A stretch of 5,706 bases of DNA from an uncultured Methanofollis sp. (lineage in GTDB: Archaea; Halobacteriota; Methanomicrobia; Methanomicrobiales; Methanofollaceae), in contig NZ_CALFSA010000201.1 of assembly GCF_937919355.1 (NCBI RefSeq), positions 1-5,706 of the forward strand, given 5' to 3'. This document shows, in pieces, positions 5,409 to 5,706 of this stretch. Position 1 is the first letter of the stretch. Each line of letters starts with the position of its first letter. The position numbers and the translations under genes were made by a program. The notes below the pieces were generated by a model. The model saw nothing but the letters and a program-made list of their open reading frames with translations, did no database searches and was not told the DNA's origin.

Positions 5409-5706
5409 GTTTTCTCCCTCCTCACGACCTTGATCGCCCTGAAGCGGCACGCGTCCAGGCATGAACCGCAGGTGATGCAGGTCCCCATATCGATGTGGTG
5501 GGTCTGTTTCCTCTCACCGGTGGCCGCATTGACAGGGCAGACCTTTGCACAGAGTGTACAGCCCGTGCAGAACTCCGGGTCGACCGTGAGGGCATACAGG
5601 TCGGTGCAGACCCCGGCACGGCAGAACCCCTCCTTCTCGTGTTCTTCATACTCCTCGGGGAACCAGTGCATCGTCGAGAGGACAGGGTTTGCCGCGGTCT
5701 TCCCGA
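5405..5706 (-). CDS. NuoF/HoxF/HydB(BfuB)-like flavoprotein subunit, C-terminal part (runs off the window)
   Basis: The last 99 residues of a larger protein are visible, with no stop up to the window edge; the ATG at 5671 is internal. The fragment opens with GKTAANPVLSTM followed by EEYEEH, which in NuoF/HydB proteins comes just after the last cysteine of the N3-type [4Fe-4S] cluster. Then come C28 and C33 (GFCRAGVC, like the KKCPAGVC of HydB-type subunits) and a two-cluster ferredoxin domain, C46-x2-C49-x2-C52-x3-C56 and C76-x2-C79-x2-C82-x3-C86. This added domain is typical of soluble HydB/HndC-like subunits rather than of complex I NuoF. The family binds FMN and oxidises or reduces NAD(H), and in Bfu enzymes it hosts flavin-based electron bifurcation; those domains lie outside the window. 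The stop overlaps the next gene by 4 bases (ATGA). The pyridine nucleotide specificity cannot be judged. Confidence 0.85.
   Translation of the reverse strand, partial: GKTAANPVLSTMHWFPEEYEEHEKEGFCRAGVCTDLYALTVDPEFCTGCTLCAKVCPVNAATGERKQTHHIDMGTCITCGSCLDACRFRAIKVVRREKT
5414..5425 (-). promoter_or_regulatory. Shine-Dalgarno site for the NuoG-like gene
   Basis: GTGAGGAGGGAG on the minus strand includes GGAGG 8 bases before the ATG at 5408, within the end of the NuoF-like gene. It fixes the start at the ATGA overlap rather than at the in-frame ATG at 5462. Confidence 0.65.

Noticed and set aside
5405..5671. Stand-alone 88-residue two-cluster ferredoxin starting at 5671
   Set aside because: The frame stays open upstream to the window edge and encodes GKTAANPVLST, the junction typical of NuoF/HydB C-termini, so the ATG is internal.
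4644..5706. Part of respiratory complex I or a hydrogenase
   Set aside because: No membrane subunit, NiFe-binding cysteine pairs or H-cluster domain is seen; the NuoG-like protein is short and the adjacent catalytic gene is an AOR.

Overview
This window looks like chromosomal DNA of a methanogenic archaeon, probably in the Methanomicrobiales (Methanoculleus/Methanofollis type). The grounds are the archaea-only tRNA-modification gene tiaS, GGAGGTG-type Shine-Dalgarno sites, an oligo-T stop of archaeal style, archaeal TATA-like boxes, a high-GC codon bias and a tungsten-enzyme locus. The genus is an inference. The first 30 bases are not biological: they match the Illumina TruSeq read-1 adapter, so position 31 is effectively a contig end.

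Layout, left to right. (1) 1-30, sequencing adapter. (2) 31-524, plus strand: the 3' part of tiaS, cut by the contig end. (3) 525-598: a short intergenic region in which a TATA-like box lies in the centre of a perfect 7-bp inverted repeat. (4) 599-2041, plus strand: a 14-TM DHA2-like MFS transporter. (5) 2042-2218: the gap between convergent genes, with weak T-tracts for the plus gene and a T8 tract directly after the minus-strand operon. (6) 2219-5706, minus strand: four tightly packed redox genes. In transcription order these are the C-terminus of a NuoF/HydB-like flavoprotein (running off the right edge), a NuoG/HoxU-like iron-sulfur protein, a four-cluster polyferredoxin, and a tungsten aldehyde:ferredoxin oxidoreductase (AOR).

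The four minus-strand genes read as one redox machine. The AOR would oxidise an aldehyde to a carboxylic acid at a tungstopterin. Electrons would leave through its single [4Fe-4S] cluster into the 16-cysteine polyferredoxin, then through the NuoG-like protein ([2Fe-2S] plus two [4Fe-4S]) to the NuoF-like subunit. That subunit should carry FMN and bind NAD(P) in the part outside the window. Junctions are an ATGA overlap, a TGATG overlap, and one exception: a 123-122 bp gap between the NuoG-like gene and the polyferredoxin gene that contains a long imperfect hairpin (4575-4631) and a possible internal promoter. The architecture resembles the bacterial tungsten oxidoreductases coupled to NuoEFG-like (Bfu) electron-bifurcating modules. 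Finding it in an apparent methanogen is the most interesting aspect of the window.
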